A stretch of DNA of 64,000 nucleotides, taken from an uncultured Lachnospiraceae bacterium (lineage in GTDB: Bacteria; Bacillota; Clostridia; Lachnospirales; Lachnospiraceae). The stretch spans positions 103,175 through 167,174 of the forward strand of contig CAJUDM010000008.1 of assembly GCA_910584915.1 (NCBI GenBank). The letters are read 5' to 3'. The notes under the pieces were generated by a model that did no database searches, was not told the DNA's origin, and worked only from the letters and a program-made list of their open reading frames with translations. The position numbers and the translations under genes were made by a program. Of the stretch, positions 42,637-52,748 are shown in pieces (position 1 is the stretch's first letter; each line of letters starts with the position of its first letter).

Positions 42637-43503
42637 ATGGCAGTGAATAAAGTGAAATTTAAATTACAGGGGCATGAAAAGTTTTCCTTGAGAGAAGGTT
42701 GGATTAACAAGGCTCTCATGATAGTTCCCGATATACCGGACGTGTTTTTGAGGAAAGATGCGACAGATATGCTTGGCATCGGTAGTAATATGGTTAAATC
42801 ACTTAGATACTGGATGAGGGCATTGGGGTTGACAACTGAAAATGGTTCGGCAGGAGCCGAATTAACGGACATGGGTAGGTTGATTGCCGAGTATGATCCA
42901 TATTTGGAAAATCTTTTTACCTTATGGATTATGCATTCTTTTATTGCGAAAAATAAGGAAGATGCAACGACATGGTTTATGTATTTCAATTATTGTGATG
43001 CAGATGATCTGGTAAAGAGTGAAATAGAGACAATTTTGCTGAGGGAAGTAAAGAAATATGCTGCTGGTCAAAGCTTTTCTGAAAAGTCATTGGGAAACGA
43101 TGTGGATGTATTGTTAAATATGTATAGCAGGAATAAGGTAAAATCAGATCCTGAAGATAAAAATATTTCACCGTTTTCTCAACTTGCGTTGATAAAGAAT
43201 ATAGACGGAAAATATGCTAAGTGTCATCCGGACAAGAATATATTTTCAGAAATGCTGGTGTTGTATGAACTGGTTCTTATGATAGGGGATGCGGAAGGTA
43301 TATCCATCGAGGATGCTGTTCATGGAGAAAATGGATTGGCGAATATTTATAATCTGACAAGTGTAATGGCTAATGATTATTTTGACAGATTAGATGCTGC
43401 AGGATATATACGGGTAAACAGAACTGCAGGCATTGACATGATTTATCTTGTAAGCCGAATGGAAGCTTTAAAGATACTGAGAGATTATTATGAAAATTGC
43501 TAA
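42637..43503 (+). CDS. sspB: SspB-like DUF4007 protein of the phosphorothioation module
   Basis: This 288-aa protein is DUF4007: FKLQGHEKFSLREGWINKAL at the start, VFLRKDATDMLGIGSNMVKSLRYWMRALGL in the first third and ISPFSQLALIKNI later. SspB of the Ssp system carries DUF4007 and acts as a strand-specific nickase during sulfur insertion. This protein is one base downstream of the SspD-like gene, so the two are cotranscribed. Confidence 0.8.
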   Translation: MAVNKVKFKLQGHEKFSLREGWINKALMIVPDIPDVFLRKDATDMLGIGSNMVKSLRYWMRALGLTTENGSAGAELTDMGRLIAEYDPYLENLFTLWIMHSFIAKNKEDATTWFMYFNYCDADDLVKSEIETILLREVKKYAAGQSFSEKSLGNDVDVLLNMYSRNKVKSDPEDKNISPFSQLALIKNIDGKYAKCHPDKNIFSEMLVLYELVLMIGDAEGISIEDAVHGENGLANIYNLTSVMANDYFDRLDAAGYIRVNRTAGIDMIYLVSRMEALKILRDYYENC

Positions 43504-43515
43504 TGGGTGATGCAT

Positions 43516-46500
43516 ATGGGAAAGATTGAGTCATTAAAAGATATTATAGGGTTTAATAGTAATTTTAAAACGGCAATAAATTTATATCTAAGCCTAAACA
43601 AGCCGGAAAAAGTTCTGGGATATATACCGACAAAGTCATCTGTCAGTTTTATGGCTGAGTATGCCGGAAATGTTTTGGAAAATAAGGAACAGGCGACATT
43701 ATTGGTCGGGCCCTATGGTAAGGGAAAGTCTCACTTACTATTAGTTCTTCTTGCAATATTATCTTTAGAAAGGTCATCGAAAAATGAGAAAATAATTAAT
43801 CAGTTGGTTGATAAAGTTAGTAAAGTTGATGAGATCGGAGAAGATGTTGCAAGTCAGATTGAGAGGTTGTGGGGGAAAGATAGATTTCTTCCGGTATTAA
43901 TTACAGATACAACGGGTGATCTGAATCAAGCTTTTTTATATGGATTAAATGAGGCGCTTAAACGTGAGGGATTGCTGGATCTGGTTCCAGATACATATTA
44001 TTCGATTGCTTTAGAAAAAATTGATGATTGGGAAAAAAATTATTTTGACACGTATTCTGATTTTGAGCGGGAAATAACGGAGCGTGGGAAAAGTATGTCC
44101 GGACTCAAAGCAGATTTAAAAATGTATTCAAAAGATGCATTGAATCTTTTTAAGTCCATTTTCCCTAAGGTTACAGCAGGCAGTGAGTTTAATCCTATGG
44201 CTGTGTCGAATGTGTTGCCTTTATATAAAAGTGCAAGTGAGAAACTTGTGGAGGAATATAAATACAGTGGTATTTATATTGTTTTTGATGAGTTTAGCAA
44301 ATTTATAGAGAGCCAGGAGGGAATGGCAGCAGGCGCTAACATGAGATTACTTCAGGATATTTGTGAGCTAGCGGCAGATTCACAAAATGCTCAAGTTTTT
44401 TTTACGATGGTTGCACATAAGAGCATAAAAGAATATGGGAAATATCTTTCACAGGATATTATCAATTCATTTACTGGAATTGAAGGAAGAATTATTGAAA
44501 AATTTTTTATTACATCTTCCAAAAACAATTATGAGTTGATCAAGAATGCAATTATTAAAGATGATGACGCACTTGATGGTATCTGCCATTATGAATCTGT
44601 TCTTGGTTCATCAGCACACGATGAATATTATCAGCTTCCGGCGTTTAGAAGCAATTTTGTTGAGAGCGAATTTGATAACATTATTTTAAGAGGCTGCTAC
44701 CCGCTAAATCCAATTGCTGCATATCTGTTGCTAAATGTAAGCGAGAAAGTGGCACAGAATGAGAGGACATTATTTACATTTATTTCAAATGATGAGCCGC
44801 ATAGTATGGTCAGATTTGTGGCGGAACATTCTAAGGACATGGAATGGAGTATTGGTGCGGATTTAATTTACGATTATTTTAGTTCTTTATTTAAAAAGGA
44901 AGTTTCAAATGAACATATTCATAATATTTGGCTTAGTGCAGAGTATGCATTAGAGAAATGTGAGACAGAAGATCAGAAGAAAGTCATTAAAGCGTTAGCG
45001 ATAGTCCTGGTCGTGAATAAAGAAGATGAGATACCGGCTACAGATAAATATCTCAAACTGTGTGTCAATGTGGGAGATTGCGCCCAAGCAATTGGCGGAC
45101 TTAAAGAAAAAGAAATTATTTATAGAAAAAGGGCTACAGGCTGTCTGGGATTTAAGACCAGAGCCGGATCAGAATTGAGGTCCGAAATAAAACGTCAGAA
45201 AGAAATCAAGGGGGATAATGTAAATTATGCTCAGGTTTTATTAGATGTTACAGGAAAGTATTATGTAATTCCGCGGAGATATAATACTGTATATAGGATG
45301 ACACGTTATTTCCTGAATCAATATATGAATGTAGATGACTTCTTAAATATTAATTCATCAGAAGTTTTGCTTGGAGATTGTGCGGGAGATGGAAAAGTTG
45401 TCAACCTGTTTAGTTTTGATGAAATAAATCAGGAAGTGGTAAAGAAGCATTTCCTTGAGCTTGCAGAGTCGAGACTTGTCGTAGTTTGTCCTCAAATAGG
45501 TTTGAGTTTGAAGGCTCAAAGTTCATTGAAAGAGTATGAAATTATTCAGGAGTTAAAAGAAAATCAGACTTTTACATCAAATAATGAGATATTGAAGAGG
45601 GAATTGCCGTTATTAGTGGAAGATTTGACTGCCGAATTAGAGTTGCTGATAAGTGGGATATATGTTGAAGATTCCAATGCGAAGGTTTTTTATCTCGATG
45701 GGGAAGAAGTAAGCGATACAAATATAGAAAATGAAGAATTAATAGTGAATGGATGCTGTGAAAAAGTTTTCACAAAGACACCGGTGATCAATAATGAGAT
45801 GGTCAATCGTTCTGTTATCGGAACAGCTCAGACCAGAAAGTCAAGGATAAATATAATCCAGGCATTATTGTCACATACGGATACTGAGGATTTTTACGAG
45901 GGCTCTAATCAGGAGGCTACGGTTTACAGATCTCTGTTCTGCGTGACAAATGTTGTCAATGATGCACCAGATAATAATCTGAGAGATGTGTTAGAAGAAA
46001 TAAATAAATTTATAGTTTCCTGTTCTGACACAAAAGTGTCAATGACTGTATTGGTCTCCAGACTGACATCTGTACCATATGGTATGAGACTAGGATTGAT
46101 CCCTTTTTATCTGGCATATGTCTTTTCCAACAGAAGAGAGGATATCATAGTGTATTTTGCCGATAAAGAGATTCAGTTAAATGCGGATATCGTTGTTAAC
46201 ATGTGTGAGAGACCGGAGGATTATTCTATTTATGTTTCGAAAGAAGATCTGCAAAAGGAAAAATATATAGAGGAATTAAATGTACTTTTTCAAGTCGCAG
46301 ATAATAGAAATCTATCGGCAAATAGAATAAAAGATATTTTCATCTGTATGCAGAGATGGTTTAGGGCGTTGCCTCAGGTTTCAAGAAATGCGATGAACCT
46401 CGATCGATATGTAGAGTCGGAAGATATGGTTTATGCGATGAGGGAGATAAAAAGAACTATGCAAAGGGTAGAGTTTAATCCTTTTGAAAGTCTGTTTGTT

Positions 46501-47103
46501 GAATTTCCCAAGTCATTCAAGTCGGAATCTTTGGAGAGTGCTTTTAAAGTAATAGATGAATGTAAAACATATTTTGATGATTATTTTGATTGGGTTCAGT
46601 CGGAAGCTGTATCAAAAATATATGATGCATGGGGCGGTAAAAGAAAGCAGGACTTATTTCACTGTCTGAAAGAGTGGTATGAAAACCAGAGTAAAAGATC
46701 GAAGCGGGGACTGTACAATGGGCGAATGACAAATTTTATGTCAGCGATTGAAACGATGAATGTGTATAGTGATGCTGAGGTCGCAAAAAAAATAGTTAAG
46801 GCGGTAACGGATGTATATATTGAAAACTGGAATACTGGTTCTCTGGAAGAATTTGTTGAAGAGTTAGATTCTGTTAAGAAAGAAATTGAATCGATCAGGG
46901 ATGAAGCATCGGCAGGGGAAATGGTATTATCATTTACAAGAAGAAATGGTGCATCATTTGAGAAAACATATAGTTATGCCGATGAAAGCACAGGAAGCGT
47001 TCTTAGAAATTTGATTGAAGATAATCTGGAAGAATTTGAAGATTTAAGTGTGAATGACAGAGTTTCTATTCTTTTGGAGATGATCGAAAAAATCACAAGA
47101 TAA
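43516..47103 (+). CDS. sspC: SspC-like large ATPase
   Basis: This protein of about 1195 aa has an N-terminal P-loop, LLVGPYGKGKSHLLLVLL (about residues 60-77), and a Walker B IVFDEFSKF (about 255). The long C-terminal part is unrecognised and mostly helical. It fits the ATPase of the Ssp module. The large size and GxYGxGKSH P-loop also recall BREX BrxC/PglY, so I name it SspC only by context. The start is taken at ATG 43516, 6 bases after GGGTG; GTG 43507 and ATG 43510 are alternatives. Confidence 0.72.
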   Translation: MGKIESLKDIIGFNSNFKTAINLYLSLNKPEKVLGYIPTKSSVSFMAEYAGNVLENKEQATLLVGPYGKGKSHLLLVLLAILSLERSSKNEKIINQLVDKVSKVDEIGEDVASQIERLWGKDRFLPVLITDTTGDLNQAFLYGLNEALKREGLLDLVPDTYYSIALEKIDDWEKNYFDTYSDFEREITERGKSMSGLKADLKMYSKDALNLFKSIFPKVTAGSEFNPMAVSNVLPLYKSASEKLVEEYKYSGIYIVFDEFSKFIESQEGMAAGANMRLLQDICELAADSQNAQVFFTMVAHKSIKEYGKYLSQDIINSFTGIEGRIIEKFFITSSKNNYELIKNAIIKDDDALDGICHYESVLGSSAHDEYYQLPAFRSNFVESEFDNIILRGCYPLNPIAAYLLLNVSEKVAQNERTLFTFISNDEPHSMVRFVAEHSKDMEWSIGADLIYDYFSSLFKKEVSNEHIHNIWLSAEYALEKCETEDQKKVIKALAIVLVVNKEDEIPATDKYLKLCVNVGDCAQAIGGLKEKEIIYRKRATGCLGFKTRAGSELRSEIKRQKEIKGDNVNYAQVLLDVTGKYYVIPRRYNTVYRMTRYFLNQYMNVDDFLNINSSEVLLGDCAGDGKVVNLFSFDEINQEVVKKHFLELAESRLVVVCPQIGLSLKAQSSLKEYEIIQELKENQTFTSNNEILKRELPLLVEDLTAELELLISGIYVEDSNAKVFYLDGEEVSDTNIENEELIVNGCCEKVFTKTPVINNEMVNRSVIGTAQTRKSRINIIQALLSHTDTEDFYEGSNQEATVYRSLFCVTNVVNDAPDNNLRDVLEEINKFIVSCSDTKVSMTVLVSRLTSVPYGMRLGLIPFYLAYVFSNRREDIIVYFADKEIQLNADIVVNMCERPEDYSIYVSKEDLQKEKYIEELNVLFQVADNRNLSANRIKDIFICMQRWFRALPQVSRNAMNLDRYVESEDMVYAMREIKRTMQRVEFNPFESLFVEFPKSFKSESLESAFKVIDECKTYFDDYFDWVQSEAVSKIYDAWGGKRKQDLFHCLKEWYENQSKRSKRGLYNGRMTNFMSAIETMNVYSDAEVAKKIVKAVTDVYIENWNTGSLEEFVEELDSVKKEIESIRDEASAGEMVLSFTRRNGASFEKTYSYADESTGSVLRNLIEDNLEEFEDLSVNDRVSILLEMIEKITR

Positions 47104-47114
47104 GGAATAATGAT

Positions 47115-48257
47115 ATGATTTATCTGGACAATGCGGCGACAACATTTCCCAAACCAGAAAGTGTTTATAATGCGATGGATAAAATGAGCAGGGAGGGCGC
47201 TGTCAATGCTGGCAGGGGATCTTATAAATTGGCGCAGAATGCAAGCAGACTTATAGAAGAGACCAAAGATTTATTGCGCAAATTAGTACATGCGGATATA
47301 TCTGCATCAGTTGTGTTTTCTTCTTCGGTGACAATAGCGATGAATCAGATTGTCAATGGTTTGGGACTGAGGAGTAAGGCGGTCGTTTATGTTTCGCCAT
47401 ATGAACATAATGCGGTCGCCAGGTGTGTCCATGAGCTTGCCAGAAAAAAAGAATTTGTTGTTAAAGAAATTCCGGTCAATTCAGCTCTGGAAATTGATTT
47501 GGAAAAAATGAAATATGAATTTATAAAAGATAAACCGGAGGCTGTTTTTTGTACCCATGTGAGTAATGTTACCGGATATATTTTGCCGGTGGAAGAAATA
47601 TTTAAGGAATCAAAAAAATATGGCAGTATTAATGTTCTTGATTCGGCGCAGTCTATGGGATTAGTAGAAATCCATGCAAATTTGATGGATGCTGATATCA
47701 TCGCGTTTGCGGGACATAAAACACTTTATGGACCAGTGGGGATAGGTGGTTTTATTAATGTTACCGGAATCCCATTAGATGTTTTTATCTGTGGAGGAAC
47801 AGGAAGTGATTCGCTTAATCTTGAGATGCCGGTGGGAAAAGAATCGAGATATGAAGCGTCAAGTTACAATATGGTTGCAATTGCAGGACTGAATGCGGCA
47901 ATTAAAGAGATTAAGCAGGATGATTGTCTGAAACATGAGAAGGAATTGACGGATTATTTGGTAAAGAGTCTCTCAGTTATTAAGGGTATAAAACTTTTTT
48001 TACCAGAAAATCGGACGAGACATGTTGGAATTGTATCTTTTAGTGTGAAAGGATTTAATTCAGAAGATATAGGAATGATTCTTGATGAGGATTTCGATAT
48101 AGCGGTGAGAACAGGTTATCACTGTGCTCCATTCATTCACAAATATTTGAAGGATGTCGGAACATTAGGAACGGTTAGAGTTGGATTGGGGCAGTTTTCT
48201 AGTAAAGAGGATGTAGATAAGTTGGCAGTAGCATTAAAGGAGATTATATATGGGTAA
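47115..48257 (+). CDS. sspA: SspA-like cysteine desulfurase
   Basis: This 380-aa class V PLP enzyme has YLDNAATTFPKP at the start. The PLP Lys is in AFAGHKTLYGPVG, and the catalytic Cys is in RTGYHCAPFIH (near residue 345). It takes sulfur from L-cysteine as a persulfide. In Dnd/Ssp systems the desulfurase supplies the sulfur that replaces a DNA phosphate oxygen. Its place inside the operon, 11 bases after the ATPase and overlapping the helicase start by 8 bases, supports that role over iron-sulfur assembly. Confidence 0.85.
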   Translation: MIYLDNAATTFPKPESVYNAMDKMSREGAVNAGRGSYKLAQNASRLIEETKDLLRKLVHADISASVVFSSSVTIAMNQIVNGLGLRSKAVVYVSPYEHNAVARCVHELARKKEFVVKEIPVNSALEIDLEKMKYEFIKDKPEAVFCTHVSNVTGYILPVEEIFKESKKYGSINVLDSAQSMGLVEIHANLMDADIIAFAGHKTLYGPVGIGGFINVTGIPLDVFICGGTGSDSLNLEMPVGKESRYEASSYNMVAIAGLNAAIKEIKQDDCLKHEKELTDYLVKSLSVIKGIKLFLPENRTRHVGIVSFSVKGFNSEDIGMILDEDFDIAVRTGYHCAPFIHKYLKDVGTLGTVRVGLGQFSSKEDVDKLAVALKEIIYG

Positions 48258-49983
48258 TTATACTGATTATATGATGAAATTTAGTCGATCTGATCTTCGT
48301 GGATATTTAGGAGAAGATATGGTTGATTTGATAATTGAGTGGCTTCCTGATAGAGATACTTTATTGACAAAACAGAGAATGGTGAGCATGATTAATTCTC
48401 TTTATGGGACATCAATATTAAAGAAAAAGAAATTTAGGAAAGATTTGCTTCTATGTATGAAGAAATCGGAAATTTTTGAGTTGAGAGATAAATGTCTTTC
48501 AGGGATAGAAAAGACAGAAACAGATCCATTAATTATAGTTGATATTGTGGCGAGCAAACCCTGGAATAAGAATGTGGTAAGCATCTATTTGTTAAAATTG
48601 TGGGGGGTTTCAGAGACTGTATTTGATAAAGAAAAAGACGATACTTTAATTGATAATATAGTTGATGCTCCTGAGGAGCAGTTTTATGAGTTGTTGGACT
48701 ATCAATATTATATAAAACAAAGGGTTCTCAATAATCTGAATTCGGGGCATATGCTTGAACGAATGTTAGTACATATGCCAACAGGAACTGGAAAAACAAA
48801 AACTACTATGCATATAATCACAAATTACATAAATTTTACGTTAGAAAAAAAGGGGGTAGTAATTTGGATCGCGCATACAACTGAACTTTTGCAGCAAGCG
48901 TATAATACATTTGTATCTGTCTGGAGGCATTTAGGTGATGGCTCTATTCATGCCTATAAATTATGGGGAAATAAAAATATAAGCAACACAAACATATCAT
49001 TGAATGGAATTGTGTTTTGTGGATTATCAAAACTAATGTCAATTGTGACATCTCACCCGGACGTATATGAAAGACTAAAGAAGGATTGTAGGCTAATTGT
49101 TTTTGATGAGGCTCATAAGGCGGCGGCAAGACAGACTCAAAAAGTGATTGAAGGGTTAATGAGAATGCCTCAAGGGTATGAGAATAGGGCATTGATAGGT
49201 TTAACAGCTACCCCAGGTAGAACGACTGAAGATTCCTATGACAATAATTTGTTGACAAATATGTTTGGTAATAAATTGATTTATATTGATTCAGATATAT
49301 TGAATCAGATAAATTATGGAAAGTTGAAGGCGCTAAATACTGTTGCGGAAACAAATATTATTAAATATTTCCAGGAAAGACGAATACTGGCCAAAATGAT
49401 TTCACAAAGGTTAATATATCGTCAAGTTTTTTCGGAACAAGAATTAAGAACTCTGAAAGGAGCTCTGAGGGACTTAGGTTATGATGATAAAGAATACACT
49501 GACGATCAATTAAAAGTTTTAGCAAGAAATAAGAATCGAAATTTAGCGATTATGGAGCGATTGCGACAACTTCAAATTGAAAAGAAACCGACCATTGTTT
49601 TTGCTTGTTCGGTAGACCATGCAAGAATGTTATCAGCAATGTTAACGTTAGAAGGAATCTCTAATAGTTTGGTTTTAGGAGAGATGGATCCGATGGATCG
49701 TAAGCATGCAATAGAAGTTTTTAAGAAGAAAGATTCAGGTGTAGATATTATCATAAACTATGAGGTATTAACTACAGGCTTTGATTCAAAAAATATTAGG
49801 TGTGTTTTCATAACTCGACCAACGAAATCAGTAGTGCTCTATAGCCAGATGCTTGGGAGAGGGCTTAGAGGCCCGCTTATGGGAGGAAATGAAGAGTGCA
49901 CACTTATAGATATAGACGACAATTTGCAGGTATTTGATAATGAAACTGCATTTTTACACTTTAATGATTACTGGAGAATTTAG
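48250..49983 (+). CDS. DEAD/DEAH-box superfamily 2 helicase, first gene of the effector half
   Basis: This is a 577-aa protein. Residues ~1-150 are an N-terminal domain I do not recognise. The helicase core starts with MPTGTGKTKTT (Lys181), DEAH at 286-289, LTATPGRTT, and the second RecA domain with INYEVLTTGFDSKNI and QMLGRGLRGP. Such type III restriction/XPB-like helicases drive DNA translocation in restriction complexes. ATG 48250 overlaps the sspA stop, so the modification and effector halves form one operon. Confidence 0.87.
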   Translation: MGNYTDYMMKFSRSDLRGYLGEDMVDLIIEWLPDRDTLLTKQRMVSMINSLYGTSILKKKKFRKDLLLCMKKSEIFELRDKCLSGIEKTETDPLIIVDIVASKPWNKNVVSIYLLKLWGVSETVFDKEKDDTLIDNIVDAPEEQFYELLDYQYYIKQRVLNNLNSGHMLERMLVHMPTGTGKTKTTMHIITNYINFTLEKKGVVIWIAHTTELLQQAYNTFVSVWRHLGDGSIHAYKLWGNKNISNTNISLNGIVFCGLSKLMSIVTSHPDVYERLKKDCRLIVFDEAHKAAARQTQKVIEGLMRMPQGYENRALIGLTATPGRTTEDSYDNNLLTNMFGNKLIYIDSDILNQINYGKLKALNTVAETNIIKYFQERRILAKMISQRLIYRQVFSEQELRTLKGALRDLGYDDKEYTDDQLKVLARNKNRNLAIMERLRQLQIEKKPTIVFACSVDHARMLSAMLTLEGISNSLVLGEMDPMDRKHAIEVFKKKDSGVDIIINYEVLTTGFDSKNIRCVFITRPTKSVVLYSQMLGRGLRGPLMGGNEECTLIDIDDNLQVFDNETAFLHFNDYWRI

Positions 49984-49992
49984 GAGGGAAAC

Positions 49993-51786
49993 ATGGGAAA
50001 AAGTATTGTAGATATTAAAAATATTGGCGATGCACTGAGAAATACAGGGTATAAGAATATTGAAAGTGCTGTATCTGAAATTATAGATAATTCAATAGAG
50101 GCGAACGCGAAAAATGTCTTTGTAATTTTACGTGAGGGAATTGCAGTATCTGGCAGAAAAGTAGTTACGGAAATAGGATTTCTTGACAATGGAGAAGGTA
50201 TGAACATTGATATCTTGGGAAGTTGTTTAGGAATTGGGGCGTCTACTCGTCAATTAAGGAGGGGGATGGGAAGATTCGGTGTGGGTTTACCACAGGCTTC
50301 ACTATATGCCTGCCCATCGATAGAAGTGTATTCTTGGCAGGGCGGGATAGAAAATGCCCATAAAGTATACTTGGATATAAATAAGATTAAAGATGGAGAA
50401 CAGACGGAAATTGAGGATCCTGTACAAGAGGCAATTCCCGAGCCATATGTTTCGTATATCAAATATCAGACGTTGTCGGAAACATATGATTTTTCACAAT
50501 CCGGAACATTAGTTATCTGGAAAAAGTGTGATCGAATTAATCCTAAAACGCGTGGACCTTTAACGGAGCGATTGGAGTTTAGCCTTGGGCAGAAATTCCG
50601 TTATTTTATCCATGATGGGATAAGTAAGATAAAAATAGTTTGTGACGAAAACCCTGATGCAGCAGTTGATGTAGCACCCAATGATCCTTTATTCTTGATG
50701 GAGGATAATTGTGTACTTTGTGATCCTGCAGAACCGAAACTTGTATTTAAGCCGGGACAAAAAACGGCTATAGAGGCGCCATTTGAATTATATACGGCAA
50801 AGGGGACTGGGGAAGGAGAGGTTAAGGTTCAAATCAAATATATTGATCGAAACGGCGAATTAACAACCCGACCAGTATTGATAAGATTTTCAATTGTAAA
50901 AGATAAGTTTTATGATGAGACAGCATTTCCTAAAGGGTCAAACCCTGGTAATTATGCGCTCGGAAAATATGCGGCAAAAATGGAAGGTATTTCTGTCATA
51001 AGAGCAAGGCGTGAAATTGATTTTAGGCGTTTTGATTTTTATAATGTAGTTAATGAACCACAACATAGGTGGTGGGGATGCGAAATTATTTTTGATCCGG
51101 AATTGGATGAAGTGTTTGGTGTAGCAAATAATAAGCAATATGTGGAAGTAAAGAAAATTGACGTAAATGATTTAGATTCGGATGAGAGTGATGTTCCACC
51201 TATTTGGCACCAGTTATCAGAAGTAATTGTTCCAACAATAAAAGCAATGTATGATCAGAATGAAGAGACAAGACATAATACAAGAACTTTTGATGGAAAT
51301 GAGAATCCGAGTACGGATATCATTAATACTGTAGAAAATGATCCAGCTACTACAGATTTGGAGGATGTGGAGGTGGAGGTTCCTTCAGATGAAGAGGCAG
51401 CTGAAATAGGCAAGGAGGAATTGAGAGGATTAGGGTATGAAAATCCGACAGATGAGCAGGGAATTGCGTTTATTAATAATTCTGTTAATTTTGTTTATGC
51501 GGATAAGGGAGAAAGAAGTCCGGCGTTTGATTACAAAGCTGTTCTTAAAACAACGGTAATCACTATAAATACAAGTCACAAATTTTATACATCATTTTTA
51601 AGTAAAATATACATAAATGCGGAAGTGAAGGTGACATTTGAATTATTTTTAGCTTCATTGATTCAGTCAGTAAGAATGTTGGATTCATATCAGCAGGTTG
51701 AGAATGATAGACTTATAACGGCTTGGTATAATCGCTTGAATAATTATATTTCTGAACAACTTAATCCGAGAAATACAGCAAGATAA
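49993..51786 (+). CDS. GHKL (Hsp90/MORC-type) ATPase 1
   Basis: This is a 597-aa protein. The N-terminal GHKL domain has all motifs: SEIIDNSIEA (Glu29, Asp32, Asn33), FLDNGEGM (65-70) and GMGRFGVGLPQAS (91-103). The middle and C-terminal parts are unrecognised, with a long acidic linker around residues 435-480. GHKL ATPases of this MORC/MutL-related type act as ATP-driven DNA clamps in prokaryotic restriction systems (known in general; inferred here). It lies 9 bases after the helicase, with ribosome binding site AGGAGGG. Confidence 0.82.
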   Translation: MGKSIVDIKNIGDALRNTGYKNIESAVSEIIDNSIEANAKNVFVILREGIAVSGRKVVTEIGFLDNGEGMNIDILGSCLGIGASTRQLRRGMGRFGVGLPQASLYACPSIEVYSWQGGIENAHKVYLDINKIKDGEQTEIEDPVQEAIPEPYVSYIKYQTLSETYDFSQSGTLVIWKKCDRINPKTRGPLTERLEFSLGQKFRYFIHDGISKIKIVCDENPDAAVDVAPNDPLFLMEDNCVLCDPAEPKLVFKPGQKTAIEAPFELYTAKGTGEGEVKVQIKYIDRNGELTTRPVLIRFSIVKDKFYDETAFPKGSNPGNYALGKYAAKMEGISVIRARREIDFRRFDFYNVVNEPQHRWWGCEIIFDPELDEVFGVANNKQYVEVKKIDVNDLDSDESDVPPIWHQLSEVIVPTIKAMYDQNEETRHNTRTFDGNENPSTDIINTVENDPATTDLEDVEVEVPSDEEAAEIGKEELRGLGYENPTDEQGIAFINNSVNFVYADKGERSPAFDYKAVLKTTVITINTSHKFYTSFLSKIYINAEVKVTFELFLASLIQSVRMLDSYQQVENDRLITAWYNRLNNYISEQLNPRNTAR

Positions 51787-51798
51787 ATGGTGGATATT

Positions 51799-52701
51799 AT
51801 GTCAATACTTTTTTCTAATGAAATACTGAATGCTGTAAAAAAAGAATTAAAACGTGCAACTACATCAGTACAGATAATCACTGCTTACTGTAAAGAGCCA
51901 TCACTAACATATCTGAATAATTGTGTTAGTGAGGATGTCAAGGACAAGAGACTCCTGGTTAGATTCAGAATGGATGATATATTAAAAGGCGGTACAGATT
52001 TTTCTATAATTGAGTGTGGTAAGACACTGGGATGGAAAGTTTATATTCGTTTTGACTTACATGCTAAAACATATATTGTTGATAACAAGAGGGGTATGGT
52101 TGGAAGTGCTAATATAACCAACTCAGGTCTTAGTATTGGCAGAAATGGGAATATGGAAATGGCTACACTGGTTGATGTAGAGCAAAAGGATATTGAAAAA
52201 ATCAATAAGCTTTTCGATGATGCAATATTAGTGGATAGTGTATTGCTTGATAAATTAAAGTCTCAGATTGATGTTGTGGATTTAAAAGATAAAATGAAGA
52301 GTCATAGTTGGGATGATTCAATAACGACAATGTTTAAACCATGTGTTGATACGTTGTTTTCATATGAGTTGCCGGAAGACTTTATATTGAGTGAAGGGGA
52401 GTATTTTTCATTTTTGGACGAGATTTATACAGGAGATATTCAGAGATTTAAAGAATCATTTAGATGGAGTAATGCATATTTATGGTTGTTGACAACACTA
52501 AAAGAGAATGAGGGGTGCCTATACTTTGGGCAATTGTCTCAGAGATTACATAATGCTCTCATTTCGGATCCCAAACCATATCGAAGAGATGTTAAACTAA
52601 TGCTGGCAAATCTTTTAAATTTAGTGGAGAAATTAGAGATGGAAGATGTTATAATTGATAGACCTAATTATTCTCAGAGAATAAGAATGGTTAAGCAGTG
52701 A
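51799..52701 (+). CDS. phospholipase D-family nuclease
   Basis: This 300-aa protein has one HKD motif, DLHAKTYIVDNKRGMVGSANIT, with His88-x-Lys90-x4-Asp95 and the downstream GSAN. Single-HKD proteins act as dimers, and many are nucleases (as in BfiI-type restriction enzymes). The C-terminal ~170 residues are unrecognised. ATG 51799 has GGTGGA five bases upstream; ATG 51787 is an in-frame alternative. Its place between two GHKL ATPases makes it the likely cutting subunit. Confidence 0.82.
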   Translation: MSILFSNEILNAVKKELKRATTSVQIITAYCKEPSLTYLNNCVSEDVKDKRLLVRFRMDDILKGGTDFSIIECGKTLGWKVYIRFDLHAKTYIVDNKRGMVGSANITNSGLSIGRNGNMEMATLVDVEQKDIEKINKLFDDAILVDSVLLDKLKSQIDVVDLKDKMKSHSWDDSITTMFKPCVDTLFSYELPEDFILSEGEYFSFLDEIYTGDIQRFKESFRWSNAYLWLLTTLKENEGCLYFGQLSQRLHNALISDPKPYRRDVKLMLANLLNLVEKLEMEDVIIDRPNYSQRIRMVKQ

Positions 52702-52748
52702 ATGAAGGCGATAATAAAATATTTTTATTGAAGATCAGGAGAAAACGA

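Noticed and set aside
47115..48257. Housekeeping IscS/SufS for iron-sulfur assembly
   Set aside because: No isc/suf genes are adjacent, and the gene is embedded and translationally coupled in the phosphorothioation operon.
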